Positions 33,263 through 46,600 of a DNA stretch of 64,000 nt are shown here, piece after piece. The stretch is from CAVQBJ01 sp963710725 (GTDB taxonomy: Bacteria; Actinomycetota; Thermoleophilia; Solirubrobacterales; Solirubrobacteraceae): NCBI GenBank assembly GCA_963710725.1, contig CAVQBJ010000008.1, positions 1,951,197-2,015,196 on the forward strand. The letters are read 5' to 3'. Below the pieces are notes generated by a model, which did not search any database, was not told the DNA's origin, and saw only the letters and a program-made list of their open reading frames with translations. Position 1 is the stretch's first letter. Every line of letters starts with the position of its first letter. The position numbers were made by a program, and so were the translations under genes.

Positions 33263-34016
33263 GCGCTCGGGCGCCGGAGGGGCGTTTCGGGGCGCCTCGG
33301 CGCGTTTCGGCGCCTGGGCCCCGGAAGGGGTGGCGCGGGTGGGCGGCATCGCACGTCGCGCGCTCGACGCCGCGGCGAGGGTCCGGGCGGCGGCGTGGCG
33401 CGGGTCGGCGGCATCGCACGTCGCGCGCTCGACGCCGAACGACGTCGCGGCGAGAGTCGGGGCGGGGATTCGGCTGCGCCGCGGGTTGGCCGGGCGCGGT
33501 GGCCGGTGGCGCGTGCCTGCGTGGCGCCTGGCCGGTGCCGCGTGGCCAGCGTGGGCTCGCGGCTCGCGGCTCGCGGCTCGTGGCGCGTGGCGCGTGGCGC
33601 GTGGCCGAGGGTCACGTGACGGTGACAGATGCGCCCAGCGGGTCACGCTGCGCGTCTGCCGTGTAGCGGAGCTGTGACGGGAGTGTGCCGCCTGTCGGTC
33701 ACGGCGACCGCGCCGCGAGGGGTGTGGTCCCGAATGCACACTATGCGGGCTCTAACGCGTCACACCCCCGCCGGCGTGTGACGCGACGGTGACAGATGCG
33801 CCAGGCGGGTCACGCTGCGCGTCGGCCGCGTAGCGAAGCTGTGGCGCGAGTGTGCCGCCGTCGGTCGCGGCGACCGCGCCGCGAGGCCGCGGCGTCGCGG
33901 CGACCGCGCCGCGAGGCCGCGGGCCGACCGGTCGGCCCGGCGCCGCTACCGGACCACCTTCTCCGCTGCACCTCCCGGAGAGCACGATCGCTGGTCCACG
34001 GCCGGCAGGCGTCGGC
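33263..34016. repeat. Repeat-rich non-coding stretch before the tRNA gene
   Basis: About 750 bp without a credible gene. It contains two 42-bp near-copies 65 bp apart (33330-33372 and 33395-33436), 7-bp tandem units (GGCTCGC x3 at 33554-33574, then TGGCGCG x3 to 33601) and a pair of about 103-bp direct repeats 167 bp apart (33618-33721 and 33785-33887). A 30-bp-period duplication covers 33864-33922. Short hairpins of the GGCGC/GCGCC type follow the preceding gene. Confidence 0.7.
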
Positions 34017-34022
34017 TAGAAT
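34017..34022 (+). promoter_or_regulatory. -10 box of the tRNA-Lys gene
   Basis: TAGAAT lies 39 bp before the mature tRNA. The -35 region is not a good match. Confidence 0.4.
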
Positions 34023-34061
34023 CGTGACGTCGCCGGCCGGCGCACCCGCCGGCGCCCGTGC

Positions 34062-34134
34062 GGGCCGTTAGCTCAACTGGCAGAGCAGGGGCCTCTTAAG
34101 CCCAAGGTTGTAGGTTCGATTCCTACACGGCCCA
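34062..34134 (+). tRNA. tRNA-Lys(CTT)
   Basis: A 73-nt cloverleaf: acceptor GGGCCGT / ACGGCCC, D-stem GCTC/GAGC, anticodon loop CTCTTAA with CTT, and T-arm GTAGG TTCGATT CCTAC. The discriminator base is A. The CCA end is not encoded. The anticodon stem has one non-pair at its top. The gene marks the switch from core genes to the repeat-rich accessory region. Confidence 0.95.
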
Positions 34135-34663
34135 TTCGTTCGGAAGGTCCTGGAAATGGGGTGGCTCGGGGTTCCCTGGCCTGAGCAGGATCTTCGGCCT
34201 TGGGTTTTCCGGGCCCAATGTTCGGACCGACCGCGGCGCCGCAAACCTGCTGCTAACCGGTTCCTTCGTCGCCGGATGGCGCGAGCCTTGGGTTTCTGGA
34301 GCGGTCTGGGACACGACGGTCGCGTGCATGTCCCCCGGCGGCGGGCGCCCAGCGGGCGCGCACAGGGTGGTCGTTTGCCGGGCGCCTTCGCGCCCTAATC
34401 GCCGTCTGGCTCTGAGGGTGGGGGAGGGCACGGCCGCCGGGATCGGTGTGGCCGCGCGCGGACACGGTGGCGCTGCCTCGCGTCCGTGCTCGGGAACATT
34501 TCCGCGCGCGCGAAGCGGCGCAGTGTGGGGCGATTCGCTTCGCCGCGCCAAGAGTTTCTGCATAAACGCTTGAGTATTTGATACAAGTCTCGGCCACTGG
34601 GGCTGTGTCGGACCGGGGGGCCGGTGGCGCAGCTATGGATGGCGAGCGTTTGGTGGGGCCGGC
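34135..34663. other. Upstream region of the giant gene, duplicated at 51.2-51.7 kb
   Basis: No gene is credible here. From about 34280 the DNA aligns with 51232-51660, including an identical 20-mer (34282-34301 and 51234-51253) and a 'CGTCCGTGCTCGGGAACA' block. It also holds an AT-rich patch, TTGAGTATTTGATACAAG at 34570-34587 (TTGAGCATTTGGTAGAAG in the copy). The patch is the best promoter candidate for the giant gene. Confidence 0.6.
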
Positions 34664-37600
34664 ATGGGCGGTTGGCGTGGCGCTGTACGTGCGTGGGGCG
34701 GCGCGGGCGGTCGTGTGCCCGTTGCCGTGGCGCTGTTGCTTGTTGGCCTGCTGGGGGTTGCGCTGATGGCGGCCGTGGGGGCTGGCGGCGCTGGCGGGAC
34801 GCAGCCCTACGCGACTTATGAGAGCACCGTGGCGGGGGATGGGCCGGCGCATCAGTACCGCTTCGATGACGCATCGGGCTCAAAGACGCTGGCCGACTCG
34901 GCGGGATCGCTGACGGGGTCGGTGACATCGATCACGCTGGGTGGCTCGGGGCCGTTCACGGGTGCGCACGCGGGGTCGTTCAGTGGTTCGTCGTCGGCGT
35001 CGTTTGCGTCGAGTCCGCTGGCGGGGGATGCGGCGTTCAGCGCCGAGGCGTGGGTGGATTGGTCGGGTGGTTCGTCGTTTGGGCAGCCGATTTTCGATTT
35101 CTGGTCGGGCGGCACGAACTGGTTGAGCTTGACGCCGGCGTCGTTGGCGTCGGGGCACCCGTTGGCGTTTGAGATCAGCACGACGGCGGGCGCGACCGCG
35201 ACCGTGACCGCGCCTGAGCTCGCGGCGAGCACGTGGGAGTACGTCGCGGTGACCGAGACCGGCGGAGTGTTGACGTTGTATGTCAATGGCAAGCAGGTCG
35301 GCCAGACGACCGGGGTGACATTGACGCCGTCCTCGCTGGGCTCGACGACCAGCAACTTCTTCGGCAAAGGGCCGCTCTCGACGATTCCGAATTTCAAGGG
35401 CAGCTTGAGCAACGTGGCGTTCTATGCGAAGGCGCTGTCGGCGGCGCAGGTGCTGGCGCATTACAACGCCGGCGAGTTCCCGGTCAACAGCAGCGTCCCG
35501 ACGATCTCGGGCACCGCGAAGGACGGCCAGACCCTGACCGCGGCGACCGGGACGTGGACGGGAGTCCCGACGATCACGTATGCGTATCAGTGGGAGCGCT
35601 GTAACACCTCGGGCGCGAGCTGCGCGAGCATCAGCGGCGCGACGGCGTCGACGTACAAGCTCACCCCGGCGGATGTCGGCTCGACGCTGGTGGTTGCGGT
35701 GACGGCGACGAATAGCGCGGGGACGGGATCGGCGGTGTCGGTGGCGACCGCGACGGTGACCGCGCTGGCGCCGGCGAACACGGCGGTCCCGACGATCACG
35801 GGATCGGCGAAGGAGGGCCAGCTGCTCTCGGCGAGCACCGGAACGTGGACGGGCACCCCGCCGCTGACCTACACCTATCAGTGGGAGGCGTGCAACACCT
35901 CCGGCGCGAGCTGCGCGAGCATCAGCGGTGCGACCGCGTCGACGTACCGGCTGGTCAGCGCGCAGGTCGGCAAGACCCTGAAGGTGATCGTGACGGCCAC
36001 CAACGCGGGCGGGAACGCGAGCGCGACGTCGGCGGCGACGGCGACGGTCACTACCGGTGCGCCGGTGAACGTGACGCTGCCGGCGATCACGGGGACCGCG
36101 AAGGATGGGCAGACGTTGACGGCGAGCACCGGGACGTGGGCCGGCACCGCGACGATCACCTACACCTACCAGTGGCAGTCGTGTAACGGCACGGGTGGGA
36201 GCTGCGCGAACATTTCCGGCGCGACGAGCAGCACGTTCGTGTTGGGCCCGTCGAACGTCGGCAGCACGTTGCAGGTCGTCGTGACCGCCAAGAACTCGAT
36301 CGGTTCGACCAACGCGACGTCGCCGATCACCGCGGTCGTGGTCGCGCAGGCCCCGGCGAACACGGTGCTGCCGGTGATCTCCGGGACCGCGACGGCCGGT
36401 TCGACGCTCTCGTCGACTACCGGGACGTGGACGGGCACTCCCCCGCTGACGTACGCCTATCAGTGGCAGAGCTGCAGCAGCCTGGGCAGCTCGTGCGCGA
36501 ACATCGCTGGCGCGACGTCATCGTCGTACACGCTGCAGCCCTCCGACGTCGGGAACACGGTGCGCGTCGCGGTCACGGCGAGCAACAGCGCGAACACCTC
36601 TTCGCCGGCGTACTCGACCGTGAGCGCGATCGTGACGGCGGTGGCGCCGGCGAACACGGCGCTTCCGGTGATCTCAGGGACCGCGCAGGATGGGCAGACG
36701 CTCAGCTCGACCACGGGGACGTGGTCGGGCACCCCGCCGCTGAGCTACGCGTATCAGTGGGAGAGCTGCGACAGCAGCGGCGCGGGCTGCGCCAGCATCA
36801 GCGGCGCGACCGCATCGACGTTCACGCTCACCCCGGCGTACGTAGGCGACACCCTGAGGGTCGTCGTGACGGCGTCTAACGCGGCAAACGAGCCCGTGCC
36901 GGCGACGTCGGTGGCGACCGCCCAGGTCGCCGCGGCGCCACCCGTGAACACCGCGCCGCCGGTGATCTCCGGGATCGCGCAGGACGGGCAGACCTTGAGC
37001 TCGAGCACGGGCTCGTGGACCGGGACCCCACCGCTGAGCTACGCGTATCAGTGGCAGTCCTGCAACAGCACGGGCGGCGGCTGCGCGAACATCTCCGGCG
37101 CGGCCGAGTCGACGTTCACGCTGACGCCGGCCTACGTCGGCGAGACGGTGCGGGTGCTCGTGACGGGGTCGAACTCGGCCAACCAGCCGGCGTCGGCGAC
37201 ATCGGTGGCGACCGCCGAGGTTGCGGCGGCGCCGCCGGTGAACACGGCGGTTCCGGTGATCTCCGGGACGGCACGGGATGGGCAGACGTCGAGCTCGAGC
37301 ACGGGGTCGTGGTCGGGCACCCCGCCGTTCTCCTACGCCTATCAGTGGGAGAGCTGCAACGGCAGCGGGGCGGGCTGCTCGAACATCAGCGGTGCGACCG
37401 CGTCGACATTCACGCTGACCCCGGCGTATGTGGGCGACACCCTGCGGGTGATCGTGACGGCGTCTAACGCGGCCAACCAGCCGGCGTCGGCGACGTCGGT
37501 GGCGACCGCCCAGGTCGCGGCGGCGCCGCCGGTGAACACGGCGCTGCCGGTGATCTCCGGGACGGCGCAGGATGGACAGACCTTGAGCTCGAGCACGGGC

Positions 37601-40600
37601 TCGTGGACCGGGACCCAACCGCTGACCTACGCGTATCAGTGGCAGTCCTGCAACGGCACGGGCGGCAGCTGCTCGGACATCAGTGGCGCGACCGCGTCGA
37701 CGTTCATGCTGACGCCGGCCTACGTCGGCGAGACGTTGCGGGTGGTCGTGTCGGCGTCGAACGCGGCCAACCAGCCGGCGTCGGCGACGTCGGTGGCGAC
37801 CGTCCAGGTCGCGGCGGCGCCGCCGGTGAACACGGCGGTTCCGGTGGTCTCCGGGACGGCGCAGGATGGGCAGACGTTGAGCTCGAGTCCGGGCTCGTGG
37901 ACCGGGACGCCGCCGTTGAGCTATGCGTATCAGTGGCAGTCGTGCAATGGCACGGGCGGCGGCTGCTCGAACATCTCGGGCGCGACGAGCTCGACCTACC
38001 AGCTGGGTCCCGGCAATGTCGGCACGGCATTGCGTGTCGTGGTCACGGCGTCGAACGCGGCTAACCAGCCGGTGTCGGCGACGTCGGTGGCGACCGCCCA
38101 GGTTGCGGCGGCGCCGCCGGTGAACACGGCGCTTCCGGTGATCTCCGGGACGGCGCAGGATGGGCAGACGTTGAGCGCGAGTCCGGGGTCGTGGACCGGG
38201 ACCCTGCCGTTGAGCTATGCGTATCAGTGGCAGTCGTGCAATAGCACGGGCGGTGGCTGCTCGAACATCGCGGGCGCGACGGCGTCGACGCTGACGCTCG
38301 CCGCCGCCCAGGTTGCTGGCACGGTCCGCGTCACGGTCACGGCGAACAACGCCGCCAACCAGCCGGTGTCGGCGACGTCGTTGGCGAGCGGTGTCGTCGC
38401 TGCGGTCGCGCCGTCGAACAGCCAGTTGCCACAGATCAGTGGCACGTCGGAGCAGGGCCAGACGCTGACAGCCACCACGGGGTCGTGGTCGGGCACCCCG
38501 CCGCTGACCTACGCCTACCAATGGGAGGACTGCGACGCGACCGGCGCCAACTGTTTGAGCATCGCCGGGGCGACCAGCTCAACCTATGTCGCTGGCCCCG
38601 GTGATGTCGGCAGCGAGCTGCGCGTCGCAGTCACCGCGACCAACACCGCCAATCAGCCGGTCCCCGCCACCTCGGCGGCGACCACGGTGGTGACCGGGCC
38701 GCCCGTGAACACCGCACCGCCCGTCATCAGCGGCACCGCCCAAGACGGCGCCACGCTCAGCGCGTCATCCGGGACGTGGTCGGGCACGCAGCCGATCACC
38801 TACAGCTACCAATGGCAGACCTGCGACGGCAACGGGCAGAACTGCGCCAACATCCCCGGCGCCACCAGCCCAACGCTCGCACTGAACCCGGCAGACGTCG
38901 GCAGCACCCTCCAGGTCGTCGTCACAGCCCAGAACACAGTGGCATCCACGCCTGCGACCTCCTCGATCACGTCGGCGGTGACCCCCGAGGGCCCGGCTAA
39001 CACCAGCCCGCCCACGATCACCGGCGCCGCGATGGCCGGATCATCGCTGTCGGCAACGACTGGGTCGTGGACCGGCACGCCACCCCTGACCTACGCCTAC
39101 CAGTGGCAGGCGTGCGATCAGAGCGGAGCGAACTGCTCAAACATCGATGACGCGACCGGCACGACGCTCACGCTAGCCGGCGCAGAGGCCGGCGAGACGA
39201 TCCGTGTCGTTGTCACGGCCTCAAACGCGGCGGCGCAGCCGGTGTCGGCGACCTCGGCGGCGAGCGGGATTGTCGCGGCGTCGGGACCGGTCAACACCGA
39301 GGCGCCGCGGATCGTCGGCACCGCAGTGGATGGCCAGACGCTCGCCGCGAGCAACGGTCTGTGGGCTGGCCCATCGCCGCTCAGCTACGCCTATCAGTGG
39401 CAGGACTGCGACGCGACGGGCAACAGCTGCACGCCGATCCCCGGTGCGACGGCGGCGACGTACACGCTGACCGACAGCGACCTGGCGTCCACGATCGACG
39501 TCGTGGTCACCGCCAGCAGCGCGACGGGAGCGACGCCTCAGGCCTCGGCACCGACGGCGACGGTCACCGGCGCGACCGCGACGAATTCGCAGCCACCGAC
39601 GATTTCCGGCGCCGCCCAGGACGGACAGACGCTCACGGCCGACCCGGGATCCTGGAGCGGCCCTCCCACGCCGAGTCTGTCCTACCAGTGGCAGGACTGC
39701 GATACGACCGGCGCAAACTGCACAAACATTGCCGGCGCCACGAGCGCGACCTACACGCTGGCAGACGGTGACGTCGGCTCGACCGTCGAGGTCGCGGTCA
39801 CCGCCACGAACGTCGCCGGCGCGACCACAACCACCTCGCAGCCGACCGACGTCGTCACTCCGGTCGCCGCTGGCCCCGTCAACACCGCGCCGCCGGTGAT
39901 CTCCGGCACGCCCCAAGACGGCGAGACGCTGAACGCCTCAACCGGCGAGTGGTCGGACAGCTCGCCGATCACCTACAGCTATCAGTGGCAGCGCTGCGAT
40001 ACCACCGGCGCAAACTGCAGCGCGATCGCCGGGGCGGCGTTGTCGAGCTATACGCTCTCGTCGGCGGACGTGGGGAGCACGCTGGAGGTAGTGGTCACCG
40101 CGAGCGACTCGTCGGGCAGCACGTCGATCACGTCGGCCCCATCGGTGGCGGTCGCCGGGGTCGCTCCGTCGAACTCGACGATTCCCACGATCTCCGGCAC
40201 CCCCCAGGCCGGTCAACCGCTGACCGCCAACCCAGGCGACTGGGCCGGCAGCACACCGCTCGACTTCGCCTACCAGTGGGAGACCTGCGACCCGCTCGGT
40301 CAGACGTGCGTACCGATCGACGGGGCGACGAGCGCGACGTACACGCCGGCAAGCGCGGACGTCGCAAGCACGCTGCGGGTGCAGGTCGCGGCCACCAACG
40401 CGGCGGGGACAGCCTCGGCCAGCTCATACCCGAGCGCCGCGGTGCTCGCCGCCGAGGCCGTGTCCGCGCCGGCGTCCACGAGCGCCCCGGCGATTCTCGG
40501 CCTCGCCCAGTCCGGCGAGACCCTGTGGGCCACCGTCGGGTCATGGAGCAGCGCCAGCACCGTGACGTACTCCTATCAGTGGCTCAGCTGTGACGCGCAG

Positions 40601-43600
40601 GGAAACAACTGCTCGGCGATCGCGGGCGCCACCGGATCCTCCTACCAGCTGACAGCGGCAGACACCGGCACCACGGTCGCCGTGACGGTGACGGCGAGCA
40701 ATCCTGCCGGCGCGGCAAGCGCGAGCTCTACAACGACCGCGGTGATCGCCGCCGCGGCACCGCTCAACACGGTGCCTCCGGCGATCACCGGAACGCCCGA
40801 CGTCGGACAGACGCTGACCGTCAGCGACGGGACGTGGGCGAGCCAACTCCCGCTGAGCTTCAGCTACCAGTGGGAGAGCTGTGACCCGACCGGCGTCACC
40901 TGCGTGATCCTCCCCGGCGCGACCAGCGCGTCGTACACGCTGCAGAACAGCGACGGCTCGAGCGTCCTCGCCGTGATCGTGACGGCGAGCAACGCAAGCG
41001 GCGCCAGCAACTACACAGCCACGTCCATCGGCGTGGTACTCGGCGGCGCCGTCGACGGACCGGTACTCCAGCAGGCGCCGTCCATCGGCGGCACCGCGCA
41101 AGACGGCCAGACCCTCACGGCCGACCCCGGCCAGTGGACCGCGACCGGCACCGCCACGTACGCCTACCAGTGGGACAGCTGCGACGACACCGGCGCCAAC
41201 TGCACGCCCCTGACGGGCGAAACCAACCCGACCTACACGGCCAGTGACAGCGATGTCGGTAACACGCTCGTGGTCGTCGTCACCGCCACCGACCAGACTG
41301 GCAGCACGCAGGCCGCCTCGTCAGCCAGCGCGGTGATCGCCGCGACGCCGCCAGAGCTCGTATCGGCGCCTTCGATCAGTGGGGCGGCTCAGGCCGGCCA
41401 GGCTCTTGTCGTCGACCTGGGGACCTGGACCGGCAGCAATCTCGCCTACGCGGTCCAGTGGGAGAGCTGTGACGCGAGCGGCACCAACTGCACCGATATC
41501 CCAGGCGCGACCGACCTCGAGTACGACCCGCTCTCATCCGACGTCGGAAGCACGCTGATAGCCAGCGTCACCGCGAGCAACACACTGGGCACGATCACGT
41601 CAACCACCGCGCCGAGCCCCGTGATCGCAGCGGCCGCGACGCTGACCGAGACCACACCGCCATCGATCTCCGGGCTCGCGCAGCAGGGACAGACCCTGAC
41701 CGCCAACCCGGGAGCCTGGACCGACAGCGGCAGCATCAGCTACAGCTATCAGTGGCAATCCTGCGACCCGCTGGGCCAGAACTGCCAGCCGATCACCGGC
41801 GCAACCGGGCAAACCTACGCCGCGGGCGCCAGCGACGTCGGAGCAACGCTGGCCGTTACGGTCACGGCGACCGCCGCCGACGGCTCGCTTGCCGACACCT
41901 CCCCGGCGACCCAGCCGGTCGCCAGCGCCGGCGCGCCGCTCAACAATGCGCCACCCTCGATCAGCGGCACACCGGCAGCCGGATCGACGCTCACCGCATC
42001 GCCGGGCACCTGGACGAACGCCGATCCCAGCAGCTACACCTACCAGTGGGAGAGCTGCGACCCGACGGGCAGCAACTGCAGCGCGCTCGCCGGCGCCACC
42101 TTCGCGACCTACACCCCAACACTGGATGATGTCGGCTCGACGCTGATCGTCGTTGTCACCGACGCCAACGCGTCGGCGAGCAGCAGCGCCTACTCGCCCC
42201 CAAGCGGCCAAATCCAGAACGTCGACCTGGCAAACACCGCGATCCCCACGATCGCCGGCACCGCGCAGCAGAGCCAAACCCTGACCGCCAGCACCGGCAC
42301 CTGGACGGCCCCCGGAACCCCAAGCTACGAGTACGAGTGGCAACGCTGCGACACACAAGGCCAGAACTGCTCACCGCTGGGCACGTGGAGCACCGACGCG
42401 ACCTACACGCCGGTGGCAGGCGACATCGCCTCGACCCTGCGGGTCGAGGTCAACGCCACCATCACCGGCACCACGGACACACTCAACGGCTACGTCGACT
42501 CGGACCCGACACCGATCGTGACGCCGCCACCGTCACAACCCGTGCCAACCCAATCGCCCGCGCTGTCCGGAAACCCGGTCGACGGACAGCCGATCTCGGT
42601 CACGACGGGCTCGTGGACCGGCGCGCCGACCATCACGTACGCCTACCAGTGGCAGGACTGCACCAGCGCAGACGTGGCATGCCAAGCAATCCCGGGCGCC
42701 ACGAGCGCGACCTACACTCCCGCCGACAGCGACATCGGATCGATCCTGCAGGTCGTCGTCACCGCCAGCAACTCGGTCGGCAGCGCCACGGCAACCGTCT
42801 CGAGCAGCTCGCCGGTCGCGCCCGCGGCCCCGGCGGTCCAGACCTACCCGACGCTATCGGGTCAGGTCGTCGACGGTCAGACGCTGTCAGCGAGTCCGGG
42901 CTCCTGGAGCGGGACCGCGCCGATCACCTACGCCTATCAGTGGCAGGACTGCAACGCCAGCGGCGCGCAATGCCAAAACATCGGCGGAGCTACGTCGAGC
43001 AGCTACAACGCCACCGACAGCGATGTCGGGTCGGTGCTCGCGGTCGTGGTTACCGCCACGAATACGGCTGATAGCGCGACCGCGACGGCGTACAGCGACG
43101 GCGTGGTGGTGCAGGCCGCGCCGCAGCCGCTCACTGAGCCAACGCTGTCCTCGGATCTGGCGGTGGTTGGGCAGCCGGTCACCGTGAGCGCGGGGACGTG
43201 GAGCGGTCTTGAGCCGATCACCTACAGCTACCAGTGGCAGGACTGCAACCTTCAGACCTTCGCCTGCCAGAACATCGCGGGCGCAACCAGCGCGACCTAC
43301 ACGCCGACGCCGAGCGATCTTGGCCAGATCCTGGCCGTGAACGTGACGGCAACCAACGCTGCGGGCAGCAACATAAACGGCAACGGGCTCGGCCCGGTCG
43401 GCTCCACCGACCAGCAGCCACCGCTCGGGCTCTTCTTGCCGGGCCCATCCGGCGATTCGGTCGTTGGCGCCACCCTCAGCGTCCAGGCAGGCTACTGGAA
43501 CGGCAGCGCGCCGATCACCTACACCTATCAGTGGCAGGACTGCGACAGCAACGACAGCAACTGCACCGACATCCCAGGCGCCACCGGCTCTTCGTACACG

Positions 43601-46600
43601 GTCACCGACAACGACATCGGGCAGACCGTCCAGATTGTCACTACGGCTACGAACGCCTACGGCACCTTCACCGCGCAGGGCAGCCCAAGCGGCGTCATCA
43701 CCACCAGCCCGCCGAACAACACCGCCCCGCCCACCATCGGCGGCACACCACAGCTCGGGCAGACGCTGACCGCCAGCCCAGGGGCCTGGGAGGGCAGCTC
43801 GGACATCACCTACGCCTACCAGTGGCAGGACTGCGACAGCAACGGCAACAACTGCGCGCCGATCCCCGGCGCCACCAGCGCGACCTACACGGTCGGCCTC
43901 GGTGACCTGACCAACACGCTGCAGGTCATCGTCACCGCGACCAGCTCGCTGGGCTCCAGCCCGGTCGCCTCCGCGGCCACCACAGCCGTGCCCGGCGTTG
44001 CCCCTGCGAACACCGTCCCGCCGTCGATCACCGGCACGCCCCAGGACGGCCAAACTCTGACCGCCGACCCAGGGTCGTGGACGAACGCCGCCAGCTACTC
44101 CTACCAGTGGCTGCGCTGCGACATGACCGCAAGCACCTGCGTGCCGATCGCGGGCGCCACCGGCGCGACCTACCAGGCCTCCGGCGATATCGGCGACACG
44201 CTGGAGGTGCTCGTAACCGCGATGAACAACGCGGGGTCGACCGAGGCCACGTCAACCGCGACCGGTCTTGTCGCCGGGCAGCCTCCGCTGCTGAGCGGAC
44301 AGCTCGGCGTCCCGGCAACGCCGCTTGGCGGGCAAACGCTTCAGATCAGCGACGAGCACGGCTGGGCCGGTGACGGGACGCTGAGCGACAGCTTCCAGTG
44401 GCAGCGCTGCGACGCCAGCGCCAATGACTGCGCGGCGATCCCCGAAGCGACCGCCGACACCTACACCGTCACCGACGCCGACCTCGGCTCGACGCTCGAG
44501 GTCACAGAGACCGTGACCAGCCAGTGGGGCACGACGACCGCGACGAGCCCGCCCAGCGGTGCGGTCTCGGCAGGCCCCATCTACATCACCGGGAGCGCCG
44601 TCCCGGGCGCGCAGCTCAGCATCCAGGGCGCCCCGGCCGGCGGCCAAGGCCCCATCACCCCGACCTACCAGTGGCAGGACTGCAACAACAGCGGCCTCCA
44701 ATGCACCGACATCACGGGAGCCACAACAAGCACCTACCAACCCACGGAGGGCGACGTCGGGCACAGCGTGGGCGTGCTGGTGACCTACACCAACCAGACT
44801 GGCAGCACGACGGCGCACACCTACTCCGCCACCGTCACCGACGCCCTACCCTCCGCGCCCTCCGGACTCGTTCTCAACGAGAACGCCGCGCAGGTCGGCG
44901 ACACGCTCACCGCCAGCGGCTGGCAGGGCAGCACCCCGATGAGCATCACCTACACCTGGACCGGCTGCGATCAACCCGGCAGTGGCTGCACAACCCTCGC
45001 CAACACCAGCAGCTACACCGTCCAGCCCAGCGACCAGGGCACCTACATCACCGTCACCGAGACGGCAACCAACGCCCTGGGAACCAGCACGCTCACCACG
45101 AGCCCCGCACAGGTCACCACGAGCGCCGCGGCACCCAGCGCCTATAGCGCCCCGACAATCAGCGGCGTCCCTCGCGATGGACAGACCCTCACCGCCAGCA
45201 CCGGCGGCTGGTACAACAACCCGACGAGCTTCACGTATCAATGGAGCGACTGCGTGGTGGACGGCTCTGGCGGCTGCGTTCCGATCGCCGGAGCGACGGG
45301 CGCCACGTACCAGGCGACCTCGCTCGACGATAGCTGGGGCCTCCAGGTCACCGTCACCGCGACCAACGCCAACGGCAGCGCCAGCGCAACCTCGCGCGGT
45401 CTGGCGCAAGTCCAGGGGATACCCCCGACCAATGTGAGCCTGCCGAGCATCACCGGCGCTACGGTCGCCGGGTCCGACCTGACCGCCGACCCGGGTCAAT
45501 GGACCGGCAATTCCTACCCGGGCGACAACCTCCCCCTCTACGCCTACCAGTGGGAGCTCTGCGACGGCAACGGAGCCAACTGCAGCGTCGTGACCGGCCC
45601 ACTATCTGACCTCGGGCAATACACGCCGACCACCGCACAACTCGGCGACACCTTGCGGGTCGCCGTTACGACCAAGAGCCCCGCGGAGGAGACCTACGAG
45701 TACCCCCAGTACGACATCGCGTCCGCCACAGCGGTATCGCCGCCCACGGCGCCCATTGGCACCCCCACCGCGCCCACCAACCTAACCGCGCCCACAATCC
45801 AGGGCACGCCACAAGACGGTTCGGTGATCACCGTTACCAACGGCACCTGGTCGGGCAGCACCACGATCACCTACACCTACAACTGGGAAAGCTGCGACGC
45901 TGACGGCAACAACTGCACCGCGCTCTACCCGCCCGGAACGATTCCTCAGCTGCAGCTGACCAGCCAACAGGTCGGACAGACCTTCCGTGGCGTCGTGACC
46001 GCCACCAACGCCGCGGGAACCGCGCAGGCAGCGACCGATCCCTTCACCGTAGAGCCCCCGCCGATCCCCACGCTCCTCCCCGGCGGAGTAACTCTGAGCT
46101 CGGTCGGCTCCGTGCTGTCGCCGATGTATCCGATCGATACGGGCTGGAACATCGCCGCCAGTGCGGCGTGGAACGGTGATCCCACCGCGTACAGCTACCA
46201 ATGGCTGGATTGCGACCCCACGATCACCGACCCCAACACCAACAACCCGATCTGCCTCCCCATCCCCGGCGCGACCGCCGCCACCTACACCACCACCGCG
46301 ACCGACGTCGGATACGAGCTCGCGGTCACCGAGACCGCCAGCAATCAAACCGGGAGCAGCAGCGCCACCTCGACGCCGATACCCGTCACCACGCCCCTGA
46401 CCCAAACCGGCCCGACCTACCTCGATGACGAGGAAATCGGCCCGGGACCGCCGACCTATCTCGGCCCCGCCATCGTCGGTGCCCAGATCACCGCACAGCC
46501 CCTCGTCTCGCAGGCGCCGTCGTCCCAGACCGCCGGCACGACCTACCAATTCACGCTCCCCGACGGGACCGTCCTGCAGAACGGCAGCAACCCAACGCTC

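Noticed and set aside
34062..34134. tRNA-Lys 3' end as a proven attachment site
   Set aside because: I found no second copy of its 3' end and no integrase gene in the window, so an att site cannot be claimed.
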